Assembly (NCBI RefSeq): GCF_012027495.1
Contig: NZ_SNUK01000002.1
Location: 124,001 to 188,000, forward strand
Length of the DNA: 64,000 bases
Direction of reading: 5' to 3'
Source of the DNA: Thermococcus sp. JdF3
GTDB lineage: Archaea > Methanobacteriota_B > Thermococci > Thermococcales > Thermococcaceae
The notes under the pieces are model-generated. The model worked only from the letters and a program-made list of their open reading frames with translations. It was not told where the DNA came from and did no database searches. Position numbers and translations under genes: made by a program. Below, piece by piece: positions 24,533 to 33,392 of this stretch (positions are counted from its first letter, which is position 1; the number at the start of each line of letters is the position of its first letter).

Positions 24533-25390
24533 TCAGGCCGCGCTCTCCGCGGCCTTTTTCTCTCGGTTCAGCACCGGTTCCTTACCGTATGCCCTGAGCA
24601 CCAGATAGAGCGCCGTTATGAGGTAGCCAAACTGTACAATCACCCTGCCCCACTCCATGCTGGTGGAATAGCCGAAGAGCACGGCAAAGACCGAGCCGAC
24701 AGCCCCTTTGTGGTGCCAGATGCTACCGCTCGGAATCCCGAGGTCGTAGGCTTCAGCAGAGAAAACCCCGAGGGAATAACCCTCCTCCTCTGCCCATTCT
24801 ATCAGCTCGTGCGTGCCGTATCCGGCAAGTCCCGCGGCAACGAATACCAGCAGGATGGAGCTGTAGTAAAAGAACCTCTTCAGGTCTATGCGCATCCCCA
24901 CGCCGTATATCAGATAAGCCAGCACGAGTGCCCCCGTCAGCCCCCCGATAAGGCCGAGAAGCGTCCCCGTCAGATTCTGGGTCATGAAGGGCGTAAGGAA
25001 CAGGACTGTCTCAAGCCCCTCCCTGAAAACCACGATGAAAGTGAAGCCTATCAGGGCGAACGGGGATATTGACCTCCTTACCCTGCTCTCTATCTCCACC
25101 CTGATGTCCTTCCCCTTTGTGGCCATCCAGTAGATCATGCTTGTGAGGACTATCACGGCGAGGTAAGAGGCCACCCCTTCAAAGAGCTCCTTCTCGGCCA
25201 AACCGCCGTAGAACTTTAGTATGCCAGCTCCAAGGAGGACGCTGACGCCAACCGACAGAGCGGTGCCTATCCACACGTCCCTTATCTGGTTCGCCCTGTT
25301 TGTCCTTCGCAGGTAGGCTATTATTATCGCCACGATTATGGCCGCCTCAAGGGCCTCCCTGAAGGTTATGAGGAAAGCGCCAACGCTCAT
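24533..25390 (-). CDS. FTR1-family high-affinity iron permease
   Basis: The 285-residue protein has seven membrane helices and both family motifs, REALE (11-15) and REGLE (123-127), whose Glu residues carry iron through the membrane. It ends in a short Lys/Ala-rich tail. GGAGGTGA precedes the ATG. A palindrome resembling a DtxR/IdeR box lies 17 nt upstream (25407-25424), consistent with iron-dependent repression. No partner ferroxidase or periplasmic protein is encoded next to it. Confidence 0.92.
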   Translation of the reverse strand: MSVGAFLITFREALEAAIIVAIIIAYLRRTNRANQIRDVWIGTALSVGVSVLLGAGILKFYGGLAEKELFEGVASYLAVIVLTSMIYWMATKGKDIRVEIESRVRRSISPFALIGFTFIVVFREGLETVLFLTPFMTQNLTGTLLGLIGGLTGALVLAYLIYGVGMRIDLKRFFYYSSILLVFVAAGLAGYGTHELIEWAEEEGYSLGVFSAEAYDLGIPSGSIWHHKGAVGSVFAVLFGYSTSMEWGRVIVQFGYLITALYLVLRAYGKEPVLNREKKAAESAA

Positions 25391-25406
25391 GGATTCACCT
25401 CCGATT

Positions 25407-25424
25407 TTTTAGGTCAATCTAAAA
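25407..25424. promoter_or_regulatory. DtxR/IdeR-like palindrome upstream of the FTR1 gene
   Basis: TTTTAG-GTCAAT-CTAAAA is a perfect 6-bp inverted repeat whose TTAGGT...CTAA form resembles the known DtxR/IdeR iron box. It ends 17 nt before the iron permease start codon. The rest of the gap to the peroxiredoxin gene (25425-25656) holds no convincing gene. Confidence 0.55.
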
Positions 25425-25656
25425 TTCCTAGGATGGCTTATGAGTCTTATTTTTGCCAAATCGAAATTTCGTACAATGGGCGGAAAACATCCCCTATCCT
25501 CAACGGAATATACCACGTGTCAAACCCAGAAGGTTCGAAGGGGGTATCCCAGGATATGAAAACCGACCGGACTGCTCAAATCTGTGAAAGAGGGCGAAAG
25601 CTTGACTCCATCTTGGTAAAAATGGGGTAGAAAAATTTACAGAATGGAAAGGCTCA

Positions 25657-26226
25657 TCATATCTTTCCTACCAGGTCGAGGCTAACCTCAAGGGTCTCCT
25701 TACCGGGCTCCCAGCTCGCCGGGCAGACCTGTCCCGGGTGCTCGCGGACGTACTTTGAAGCCCTCAGCCTTCTCAGAATCTCCTTTGCGCTCCTTCCTAT
25801 GCTTAGGTCGTGCATCTCCATGTGGACGACCTTTCCATCGGGGTCTATTATGAAGGTCGCCCTCCATGAAACGCCCTCGTCCTCGATGTAGGTCCCGAAA
25901 AGGCGGCATATCTTTCCGGCAGGGTCCGCGAGCATCGGGTACTTTATCTTCCCTATCGCGGGTGAGGTGTCGTGCCAGGCCTTGTGGACGTAGGCGGTAT
26001 CGGTGGAAACGCTCAGGATCTCAGCCCCTTCTTTCTTGAACTCTTCGTAATACTCAGCCAGCTCCTCAAGCTCCGTCGGACAGACAAAGGTAAAGTCCGC
26101 AGGGTAAAACGCCAGAACAACCCACCTGTCCCTGTAGTCCGAAAGCTTAACCTTCCCGATGTCGTCCTTCTCCGGGAAGTAGGCATCGGCCTCAAAGTCG
26201 GGAACGATTTCTCCAACCTTCACCAT
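25657..26226 (-). CDS. Peroxiredoxin (AhpC/Prx family)
   Basis: The 189-residue thiol peroxidase reduces hydrogen peroxide and organic peroxides. The peroxidatic Cys49 lies in FYPADFTFVCPTE, and a second Cys occurs in GQVCPASWEPG (about 169), as in typical 2-Cys enzymes. The length fits AhpC rather than the 215-residue archaeal Prx6 type. Its promoter carries a TATA box and a GGTTTG half-site (26261-26275), as do the rubrerythrin and rubredoxin-SOR promoters in this window. Confidence 0.93.
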   Translation of the reverse strand: MVKVGEIVPDFEADAYFPEKDDIGKVKLSDYRDRWVVLAFYPADFTFVCPTELEELAEYYEEFKKEGAEILSVSTDTAYVHKAWHDTSPAIGKIKYPMLADPAGKICRLFGTYIEDEGVSWRATFIIDPDGKVVHMEMHDLSIGRSAKEILRRLRASKYVREHPGQVCPASWEPGKETLEVSLDLVGKI

Positions 26227-26260
26227 TCCGGTTCACCTCGAATTTAATTAGGCCACTCGA

Positions 26261-26280
26261 ATTTATATGGGTTTGCCTAA
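26261..26280 (-). promoter_or_regulatory. Peroxiredoxin promoter with GGTTTG half-site
   Basis: On the minus strand the TATA box ATATAAAT (26261-26268) directly follows CAAACCC (GGTTTG on the plus strand, 26270-26275). TTAGGC (26248-26253) and GCCTAA (26274-26279) also form an inverted pair around the TATA box. The half-site is shared with the promoters at 44597 and 45205. Confidence 0.45.
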
Positions 26281-26366
26281 CAAAATGGAAAGTTTTGGAT
26301 TCAGGAGCATTCAACTTTGAAAGGCAAATTTAAAAGGTCCCAAAGCGAACTCCTCCAGGTGATGAG

Positions 26367-26664
26367 ATGAAGCTCAAGGTAGTTCTCGGAACGGCAAGGG
26401 GGGGCGGAAGAGCGAGAAGGTAGCGAGGTACATCACCGCAAAAGCCCGGGAACTCGGCTGGCAAGCGTGAACTACCGCATGCTCCCGGTGGAACAGGTTC
26501 TTTTCTACAACGTTGATGACCTGTTCAAGGGTGGAGAGCTGAGGGACGGAAAATACAAAGAAAGGGTTGAACGGCTTTTGGGAACCCTTGAGAAGTACGC
26601 CAGAGCTCTGAGGCCGATAAGGGATGAAATACGAAGGAAACTTGGAGAGGAAATTGGAAAATGA
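26367..26664 (+). pseudogene. Remnant of an NADPH-dependent FMN reductase gene
   Basis: The first codons give MKLKVVLGTARG, then a one-base shift in a run of six G (about 26399-26404) is needed to continue as GRKSEKVARYITAKARELGW, the N-terminal FMN-binding start of the flavodoxin-fold reductases. A stop (TGA) follows at once. The 3' part (26467-26664) encodes the family's C-terminal end (NYRMLPVEQVLFYNVDDLFKGG, then a helix). About 90-100 codons in the middle are missing. GGTGAT precedes the ATG, so the dead gene keeps its start signal. Confidence 0.7.
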
Positions 26665-26737
26665 AGCAAAATCCAAGGGTACTGCCAAGAAAGGCAAAAG
26701 GCAGGGAAAATTAGCCCCTGCCGCATAGCCTTTTCAG

Positions 26738-28717
26738 TCAGTTCTCTTCCACACTTTCCGGTGCAAAGACGCCGATTCTGACGGGTTTGTCTTTAACAAC
26801 GGCCATTGTCCTGATGGAGACCTTCCCATCCTCGTCGAGAACCTTGAGGGTAATTACGGATATCTCCCTGCCGGTCTGAGGGTTTCTGCCCGTCCACACC
26901 TCAAGGAACGTACTCCCCATGTAGGCTGGGGGTGTTTTGGAGTTTACTGCAGGACCAGTTACCGCCACGAGAACCTCTCCGCCCGAATCCACGACCGTCA
27001 GCTCGACGGGCGGAATGAACGGGCCCGTTCCAAAGTCCGTTACGTTGATGTACCTGAACTCAGGCAGGGGCGTCGGATCAAAGGGCCCCGTGCCGAAACC
27101 TTCAAGGACGCCGCTGAGGAACGGACCGGTGCTCCCACGCTCCGCGAGGAAGGCTGTGTACTCGCCGGCTCTCATCCGGGTAATCCCCCTGACGCCATCC
27201 ATTACTTCACTCATGAGGGTGTCCTTCACCCATCCCATGCCGGCCGCTCCTCCTGCAAGTCTTCCCGTTTCGGCCCTGAAGTTTACGAGCTGTTCCGCCA
27301 GCTGTTTAAGGTCCGCCCTCTGGTTTGAAACTGGTTCAAAGGTGCTGTTGGAAGAGGGCTCGAAGATGATGGGCATCATCGTGAACTCTTCCTCGCAGAC
27401 CTCCATGGGCTCCAGCGTCGTGTTGATGTTGAGCTCAAGCGGCCGGTAGCAGAACCCCCCATTCGGCGGATCCGCTTCCGCGACTATGCCGATGACCTCT
27501 TTGTCGAATCCGGGTATGCTGTAAACCCCCTTCCTGTCAGGGGTTAGAGTTCCTATCTCCTCTCCCGTCTCTGGGTCGATGAGAACCATAGCGCCGGGCA
27601 TCGAATCGCTGCCGATGACCTGTATCTTTGTTCCTCCCTCAGGGACGCCGACCACCAGCATTTCGGACGTACTGAGTGGGGCCACCGCGAGCTTAAAGGT
27701 CATTCCCGTGAGGTCATCCCCTTCAAAGTAGACCTCCCCAAACGGGACCGGCTCAGGAGTGGTGTTCCCAGTGCCCGGTTCAAATATGAAGGGTGCCAAT
27801 CCGGGTGAAGGACATATGAGCGGGTCCTCTGGCTCCTCCGGAATTGTGTTCATCGTGTTGCTGTCGAGGGGGAGTGGCCTGTAGCAGAAGCCCTCATCGT
27901 CAGCCATCCCAATGAGGGTGGTGTTTACGGGCGGAACCTGATAGACCCCGTTTCCATCGGGCTTGACCCGCAAAACGGTTTTCCCGGTATTGGGATCAAC
28001 GAGGCGCATGGCCCCCGGTGAATCCCCGATGGCCTGAAACATGAAGCCCTCCTTCGGAACGCCGATTCTGACGGCCACTAGCTGGCCCGCTCCAACGGTT
28101 CTTCCCCCCTCGCGGATTCTCAGGAGTGAGCCGCTTGAGATGTGGTATATCTCAATGCTCTGGGTCTCATATCCCCTGGTGAGCTCCATCATTCTGGCCA
28201 CCATCTCTTCCCTGCTCAGAGGTCTCATCTTTCCATTCTCCACAATGAAGAGCTTCCCGTCCGCCCTGTAAAAGGCCTCTATCGGTTCCCCCGTGGTGGC
28301 GTTCTCCCAGTAGGCGTTTTCAACCGCCGCTATAACCACCAGGTTTCTAAGCTCGGTCAGCTGAAGGAACTTTAAATGGGCCAGCCTTTCGAGGAGCAGG
28401 GTCTTTTCCCTGCCGGTGGAGTGCGCCGCGTCGCGCTCAAGGTTTTCAGCTTCCATCGTGAGACCGCTCAGGGTGACCGGAGTGAGTTTGCCTTCGATTT
28501 CCTTGATTTCCCTCTCGTAGGAGGTGATTGTTTTCAGAAGGTCGTCCTGATATTTCTCCTCCGAGACCTGGGGCGAAGACGGGGTGGGCTGAGAAGTTTT
28601 CCCAGTTTTAGTCTGGGTCTCGGTAATGTTTCCCTGGTCTATGCAGCCCGATATAAACGCACCGATCATGACAATGCTTAAAAGCAGGGCAAGGCCTGCG
28701 AGCTTTCCAATCTTCAT
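26738..28717 (-). CDS. Large lipoprotein with a tandem duplicated domain, unknown function
   Basis: The 659-residue protein has a signal peptide ending in a lipobox (FISGC, Cys25), followed by a Thr/Ser/Pro linker (31-50) and a helical region (52-130). Two repeats of about 150 residues follow; each contains an acidic or Gly turn, GFCYRPL, and then PFIFEP or PIIFEP. The C-terminal third has another motif, FGTGPF, twice. It is likely exported and lipid-anchored to the outer face of the membrane. I do not recognise a family. AGGTG precedes the ATG. Confidence 0.85.
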   Translation of the reverse strand: MKIGKLAGLALLLSIVMIGAFISGCIDQGNITETQTKTGKTSQPTPSSPQVSEEKYQDDLLKTITSYEREIKEIEGKLTPVTLSGLTMEAENLERDAAHSTGREKTLLLERLAHLKFLQLTELRNLVVIAAVENAYWENATTGEPIEAFYRADGKLFIVENGKMRPLSREEMVARMMELTRGYETQSIEIYHISSGSLLRIREGGRTVGAGQLVAVRIGVPKEGFMFQAIGDSPGAMRLVDPNTGKTVLRVKPDGNGVYQVPPVNTTLIGMADDEGFCYRPLPLDSNTMNTIPEEPEDPLICPSPGLAPFIFEPGTGNTTPEPVPFGEVYFEGDDLTGMTFKLAVAPLSTSEMLVVGVPEGGTKIQVIGSDSMPGAMVLIDPETGEEIGTLTPDRKGVYSIPGFDKEVIGIVAEADPPNGGFCYRPLELNINTTLEPMEVCEEEFTMMPIIFEPSSNSTFEPVSNQRADLKQLAEQLVNFRAETGRLAGGAAGMGWVKDTLMSEVMDGVRGITRMRAGEYTAFLAERGSTGPFLSGVLEGFGTGPFDPTPLPEFRYINVTDFGTGPFIPPVELTVVDSGGEVLVAVTGPAVNSKTPPAYMGSTFLEVWTGRNPQTGREISVITLKVLDEDGKVSIRTMAVVKDKPVRIGVFAPESVEEN

Positions 28718-28832
28718 TTTTTACACCTTTTCCAGCCACGAAACGCTAAAAATCGAGAAAAATCGTCAAGTGACTTATACCAGGGGTTAGACGCGGAGGT
28801 TATTAACGGTTATGCTTTCAAAGTGGAAAGGA

Positions 28833-29381
28833 TTAAGCGAAAATGCTTTCATCCCAGCGAGCAATGAGGAGCGAAAAGACCATTATCAGCGCTATCTCGT
28901 AGGTCTCTATGAGAGCCGCCGAGGGCCAGTCTATGAAGGTTCCGAGGAGAGCAAAGGCAAACAAAAGGGCGGAGCCATGCCTTATTAGCCTCCCCTTCGT
29001 TCCGGCCCCGTATATCAGCATCCCCAGGAAGAACTGGACAAAGAAGTAGGTGGAGACAAAGACATGGGGCCTTGTCCCGCCGTGAAAGATTCCGATCAGG
29101 GCAAGAAATATCGCCGAGATGCTGATGTAGGCTCCACCAACCGTCTGGATCTTGTTCTCTGCCGCGAGGATCAGATAGAGTGAGAACCAAAGGACAAAGA
29201 TCGCCGTAACCATCAGCCCGTAGTTGTATATCCACGGTGAGGAAGCCTTTGATGGATCACCCAGGTCGCTGAGAGCGTTATCAAAGAACGAAAACCAGGG
29301 ATTCCTGCCTATGCTCCATGCCACGAAGAGCCAGTATACTATTCCGCCGGCAATCCCGGCATACCGGAGAACCTTCAGCAT
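28833..29381 (-). CDS. DUF998-family membrane protein
   Basis: The protein of about 182 residues has six membrane helices and the DUF998 pattern: NPWFSFFDNALSDLGDP after the first helix and HGGTRPHVFVS in the middle. The biochemical role is unknown. I choose the ATG at 29381 because GGGGAG lies just upstream and a TATA-like TTTTTAAAG precedes it; the frame stays open to 29411. It stands alone upstream of the convergent-free suf region. Confidence 0.8.
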   Translation of the reverse strand: MLKVLRYAGIAGGIVYWLFVAWSIGRNPWFSFFDNALSDLGDPSKASSPWIYNYGLMVTAIFVLWFSLYLILAAENKIQTVGGAYISISAIFLALIGIFHGGTRPHVFVSTYFFVQFFLGMLIYGAGTKGRLIRHGSALLFAFALLGTFIDWPSAALIETYEIALIMVFSLLIARWDESIFA

Positions 29382-29440
29382 TGAACTCCCCACTTTAAAA
29401 ATCGGGGGCATGCACTATAAGGGTATCCAAAAGAAAGGGC

Positions 29441-30559
29441 TCAGAGGAGCCCCTCTATGAGCTCTCCGACGTTTCCCCTGGCCTTGCCTCGGAGCCTTTC
29501 GAGGTGACTGCTCAGGGCCTCGCCGATGCCGTGGACGAAGAGGCTGAGCGCTTCGTCACTGTCGAGGCCCCTCGACCGGAGGTAGAAAAGGGCATCCTCG
29601 TCGAACTGCCTCACCGCCGAGGAATGAAAGGCCGACTCGATTTCTCCGGTATCGACCTCAAGCATCGGCACGCTCACTCCAAGTGAGCCCTCGTCCATTA
29701 TGGTTATCTGAGACACGACACCGCTCGATGAGTTCCTGGCGCTCTCAAAGACCTTGGCAACTCCCCTGTGCACGGTCCAGCCGTTTTCGTAGGAGAAGCC
29801 GTGAACCCTCGTCTCGCTCGCAGTCTTTTCTCCGTACTGGAGGACGTTCGTAAGGTAGTCCACGGCTCTTCCGATGGCTATCGGCATGCCCCTGAGAACC
29901 AGCTCGCTTCCCCTGCCCTCAAGCGAGTAGTCCTCGCGGTGGTGGCTCATCTCCCCTGCGCTTACCACCGTGAAGGCCTTAACACTTGCACCCTCTCCAA
30001 GGCTCGCCCTGAGGAGATAGTGAGAAAGGCCCTTGTGCCTTCCAACGGTCAGAATCTCAAGCTCAGAGTTTTTGGCCCTAAGCTCGACCACGAGGGATTT
30101 AGCCCCTTCCTCGGCCATGTCGTAGATTATTATCGGGGCTTTAACGTTCTCAGCCTCGATGCTGACGTGGTGGCTGATAAAGGCCTTGGCGGAGAGGTGG
30201 GAGACTATAACGAGGGGCTCTATCAATTCCCCGGTAATCCTCAGCCGATAGGCCTTCCTGAGGGCGTAGAAGTGGAAGCCCAGGATTCTAGATTCCTCCG
30301 GTTGTGAGAGGCCGAGCGTCCCCTCGCTCAGCTGGACGTTGGCGGGAAGGTTGAACTCCGCTCCGCTTCCCGATAAAACGACGTTCCCCTTTATCGGAAC
30401 TTCTCCCGCTTCCGCCTCGATGGGAAGCCTGAGCGGTGAGTTCTCCTCGAAGAGCTTCCACTTGGTGTAGCTCTTTATGGTCGGGCTGTCCCCGTACTTC
30501 TGGTAGGTGAGCTTTTCAAGGGCTCCAGGAGTTATCGAGGGAACGTTCTCGTGAGACAT
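29441..30559 (-). CDS. sufD: SufD, Fe-S cluster assembly scaffold protein
   Basis: This 372-residue protein is the SufB/SufD-family partner in the SufBCD scaffold that builds Fe-S clusters in the cytoplasm. It has the right-handed beta-helix pattern of the family and the end motif with SRGLDSDEALSLFVHGIGEAL, the homologue of the SufB C-terminal helix. The ATG overlaps the sufB stop by one base (TAATG). It is the last gene of sufCBD. No sufS, sufE or sufU is present in the window. Confidence 0.92.
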   Translation of the reverse strand: MSHENVPSITPGALEKLTYQKYGDSPTIKSYTKWKLFEENSPLRLPIEAEAGEVPIKGNVVLSGSGAEFNLPANVQLSEGTLGLSQPEESRILGFHFYALRKAYRLRITGELIEPLVIVSHLSAKAFISHHVSIEAENVKAPIIIYDMAEEGAKSLVVELRAKNSELEILTVGRHKGLSHYLLRASLGEGASVKAFTVVSAGEMSHHREDYSLEGRGSELVLRGMPIAIGRAVDYLTNVLQYGEKTASETRVHGFSYENGWTVHRGVAKVFESARNSSSGVVSQITIMDEGSLGVSVPMLEVDTGEIESAFHSSAVRQFDEDALFYLRSRGLDSDEALSLFVHGIGEALSSHLERLRGKARGNVGELIEGLL

Positions 30560-31986
30560 TAACCAACCCCCCCAACCTCGCTGAACTCCAGCTCTATGAC
30601 CTTCTTGAGAACCTCGACGTACTCGAAGGGAAGTCCTTCGAGAATTTCGCTGATGAAGCCGAGCACTATGAGGCTCTTCGCCTCTTCCTCGCTTATGCCG
30701 CGCGAGTTCATGTAGAAGAGCTTGTCCTCGCCGAGCTTTCCGGTCGTGGCCTCGTGGATTATGCTCGCGCTCGGCTCATCGCTCTGGTTGTGTGGATAGG
30801 TGTAGGCCCTGCTCTCCTCGTCGAGGATTAGCGAGTCACACGAGACCGTCGCTGTGGAGTTTCCTGCCCCCTTGAGGATTCTCACGAGCCCGCGATAGAT
30901 GTTTATCCCACCGTTGGCGCTTATGCTCTTCGAGACTATCTTCGAGCTCGTGTTTGGAGCCAGATGCCAGGTTTTGGCTCCGGTGTCCTTCATGAACGGC
31001 CCGTTGCTCAGCGAGACGACGTACTGGGCCGTTCTGGCACCTTCGCCCTTCAGAACGCTCGACGGATAGGTGTACGTTATCTGACTGCCGATGCTGCCCT
31101 CTATCCACTCGACGTAAGCTCCGCTTTCTATTATCGCACGCTTGTTGTTGAAGTTTATCACGTTCCTGCTCCAGTTCTGTATCGTGGTGAACTTGACGGT
31201 GGCGTTTTTGTGGGCGTATATCTCGACCATACCGTCGTGGAAGGAGAATCCCTTGTACATCGGCGCGCTACAGCCCTCTATGAAGTGTATGTAGCTTCCC
31301 TCGTCAGCTACGAGCAGCGTGTGCTCGAACTGTCCCTCCAAGGCGGAACCTATGACGAAGAAGGCCTCGACCGGGAAGGGAATCCTAACCCCTTTCGGTA
31401 CGTAAACGAAAACGCCGCCGCTCCAGAGGGCGTGGTGTAAAGCTGAGAACTTGTGCTCTCCCGCCGGGAACACTCTGCCGAAGTACTTCTTCACTAGATC
31501 AGGGTACTTCTGAACCGCTTCCTCCATAGGAAGCATGATGATTCCCATCTTCTCGAATTCGGCCTTGAGGTTGGAGTAGACGCTCTCGCTGTCGAACACC
31601 GCCGTCAGCCCGGACAGAAACTTCTTCTCTATCTCCGGGATGTTCAGCCTCTCAAACGTCCTCCTGATGTTCTCGGGCAGGTCGTCCCAGTCCTTGACCT
31701 CGTTGCCTATCCCCGGCTTGGAATACAGGGCGAGGCTCTCAAGGTCAAGCTCTTCTATTCCCACCACCCACTTGGGCATTGGAAGCTTGTGGAACAGCTC
31801 AAGGGCCTTAAGGCGGTGCCTGAGCATCCAATCCGGCTCGTTCTTTATCCTCGAAAGCTCCTCGACCATGTCCCTCGTGAGTTCCCCCTTGAGCTCTATC
31901 TCCTTTGGATATGGAACTGCCGTTCCAAGGATTTCCTCAAGGGAACCGGCCCTGAGTATCTCCTCAAGCCTTGACTGCTGCCCCAT
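30559..31986 (-). CDS. sufB: SufB, Fe-S cluster assembly scaffold protein
   Basis: SufB is the main scaffold of the SufBCD complex. The 475-residue product shows family landmarks: LKAEFEKMGIIM, HHALWSGGVFVYVPKGV, EGCSAPMYKG, RNVINFNNKR and a C-terminal RGISEEEAKSLIVLGF. The ATG at 31986 lies inside the end of sufC (23-nt overlap) behind GGAGGAC. An in-frame start at 32019 would overlap sufC by 56 nt and adds no conserved residues. Coupling by overlap keeps SufC, SufB and SufD in step. Confidence 0.95.
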   Translation of the reverse strand: MGQQSRLEEILRAGSLEEILGTAVPYPKEIELKGELTRDMVEELSRIKNEPDWMLRHRLKALELFHKLPMPKWVVGIEELDLESLALYSKPGIGNEVKDWDDLPENIRRTFERLNIPEIEKKFLSGLTAVFDSESVYSNLKAEFEKMGIIMLPMEEAVQKYPDLVKKYFGRVFPAGEHKFSALHHALWSGGVFVYVPKGVRIPFPVEAFFVIGSALEGQFEHTLLVADEGSYIHFIEGCSAPMYKGFSFHDGMVEIYAHKNATVKFTTIQNWSRNVINFNNKRAIIESGAYVEWIEGSIGSQITYTYPSSVLKGEGARTAQYVVSLSNGPFMKDTGAKTWHLAPNTSSKIVSKSISANGGINIYRGLVRILKGAGNSTATVSCDSLILDEESRAYTYPHNQSDEPSASIIHEATTGKLGEDKLFYMNSRGISEEEAKSLIVLGFISEILEGLPFEYVEVLKKVIELEFSEVGGVG

Positions 31987-32707
31987 TGTCCTCCACCGCC
32001 GCGAAGCCTTCCTCCTCAATGAGCTTCACCAGCTCCATTCCGCCCGAGACAACCATTTTTCCCTCTTTGAGAACGTGAACGCGCTGGGGGTTGAGGTACT
32101 CAAGGATCCTGCCGTAATGCGTGATGAGCAGAATGCCAGTTCCCTCGCTGTGGAGCCTGGCTATTACCCCCGCAATGACTTTGAGGGAATCAACGTCAAC
32201 ACCGCTGTCGGGCTCATCGAGGATAAGGAGCTTGGGCTTCACAAGGTAAGCCTGAAGCATCTCGAGCTTTTTCCTCTCGCCACCGGAAAAGCCGACGTTG
32301 AGCTCCCTTGAGAGCATTGAACTGTCGAGGCCCAGCTCCTCCACGGCCTGGAAAACCCTGTCGTAGGCCTCAACCTCGTCTATCCCCTGCAGGTTCTTCA
32401 GCGTCCTCTGGAGGAAGTTGATGACCTTGACGCCCTCGACCTCAACCGGATGCTGGAAGCTGAGGAAGATGCCCTTCCTGGCCCTCTCCTCGGGCTTTGC
32501 CCCGGTTATGTCCTCCCCGTCGAACAGTATCCTCCCCTCGGTAACGCTGTACCTCGGATGTCCGGCTATCGTTAAAGCCAGCGTGCTCTTTCCGCTCCCG
32601 TTGGGCCCCATGACAACGTGAAGCTCGCCCGATGCGAGTTCAAAATCCACTCCCTTCAGAATTTCCTTATCGGCAACCTTAGCATGGAGATTTTCCACTT
32701 TCAGCAT
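31964..32707 (-). CDS. sufC: SufC, ABC-type ATPase of Fe-S cluster assembly
   Basis: The 247-residue ATPase drives SufBCD. Walker A GPNGSGKST, signature FSGGERKK and Walker B LLILDEPDSGVD are visible, and the DEPDSG(V/L)D pattern is typical of SufC. GGTGA precedes the ATG at 32707. The in-frame GTG at 32716 and ATG at 32713 fall on the ribosome site. It is the first gene of the operon, and its promoter holds a palindrome that may be a regulator site (32727-32742). Confidence 0.95.
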   Translation of the reverse strand: MLKVENLHAKVADKEILKGVDFELASGELHVVMGPNGSGKSTLALTIAGHPRYSVTEGRILFDGEDITGAKPEERARKGIFLSFQHPVEVEGVKVINFLQRTLKNLQGIDEVEAYDRVFQAVEELGLDSSMLSRELNVGFSGGERKKLEMLQAYLVKPKLLILDEPDSGVDVDSLKVIAGVIARLHSEGTGILLITHYGRILEYLNPQRVHVLKEGKMVVSGGMELVKLIEEEGFAAVEDNGAAVKA

Positions 32708-32726
32708 GAGCATCACCGTTTTTCTT

Positions 32727-32760
32727 TACCCGCGTTTGGGTAGAAAAGTACACTTTTAAA
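32727..32760 (-). promoter_or_regulatory. suf promoter with TACCC-N6-GGGTA palindrome
   Basis: On the minus strand a TATA box (TTTTAAAAG, about 32752-32760) is followed by TACCC-AAACGC-GGGTA, occupying 32727-32742. Another GGGTA lies upstream of the TATA box near 32779. The position over the expected transcription start suits a repressor such as an Fe-S or iron sensor. No regulator is identified. Confidence 0.5.
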
Positions 32761-32818
32761 ACCTTTCTTCACAAATGTGGGTAATCAAAGGATGCAAAAC
32801 GGGACAAAAGGAAGAAAA

Positions 32819-33343
32819 TCAGCCCCCAGCCTGAAGGAGAAGCCCCGGAAGCTTTGGCGCCCTCTGGCCGAGCTCCTGATCGAGCATGAAGAGAACCTGC
32901 GGGCTGTCCTTCGCGAACTTGAGCTTATCGACTATCTTTTTGACGCTCGCCTCCTCCTCGACCTGCTCGTTTATGAACCACTCAAGGAAGGCCCTCGTCG
33001 AGTAGTCCTTCTCCTCCTCGGCCAGTGCGGCAAGCTCGTTTATGCACTTGCTTATGAACTGCTCGTGCTCGTAGGCAGCCTCAAATGCGGCAAGCGGTGA
33101 CTCCCACTCCTTTGGTGGCTCCGGGATGGCCTTCAGTTCGACCCTGCCGTTTCTGTCGTAGATGTAGTTGTAGAACCTCAGGGCATGGCCAAGCTCCTCC
33201 TCGGCCTGGGCCTTCATCCAGTTGGCGAAGCCCTCAAGGTTCATGTCCTCGAAATAGGCCGCCATCGAGAAGTACAGGTAAGCCGAATAAAGCTCCCTGT
33301 TCAGCTGCTCGTTGAGGGCTTCGAGCATCTTTTCGCTCAGCAT
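32819..33343 (-). CDS. Ferritin
   Basis: The 174-residue protein is a non-haem ferritin that oxidises and stores iron in a 24-subunit shell. The ferroxidase ligands are visible as Glu in [11 protein letters not shown], the EEELGHA pair (Glu, His), EYEHEQF-like YEHEQF and [10 protein letters not shown]. The ATG at 33343 is 8 nt behind GGAGGT; an in-frame GTG at 33352 overlaps that site. A TATA box (CTTTTAAAG on the minus strand) lies near 33380-33388. It is the only true ferritin in the window; the others are rubrerythrin-like. Confidence 0.93.
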   Translation of the reverse strand: MLSEKMLEALNEQLNRELYSAYLYFSMAAYFEDMNLEGFANWMKAQAEEELGHALRFYNYIYDRNGRVELKAIPEPPKEWESPLAAFEAAYEHEQFISKCINELAALAEEEKDYSTRAFLEWFINEQVEEEASVKKIVDKLKFAKDSPQVLFMLDQELGQRAPKLPGLLLQAGG

Positions 33344-33392
33344 CTCCACCACCTCCAGGTATAGTTACACCCGGTTACTTTAAAAGCTTTCC

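Noticed and set aside
25433-25630. 65-codon open frame between the FTR1 and peroxiredoxin genes
   Set aside because: No ribosome site, no recognisable residues and stop-poor sequence only by chance. I see no gene in this gap apart from promoter elements.
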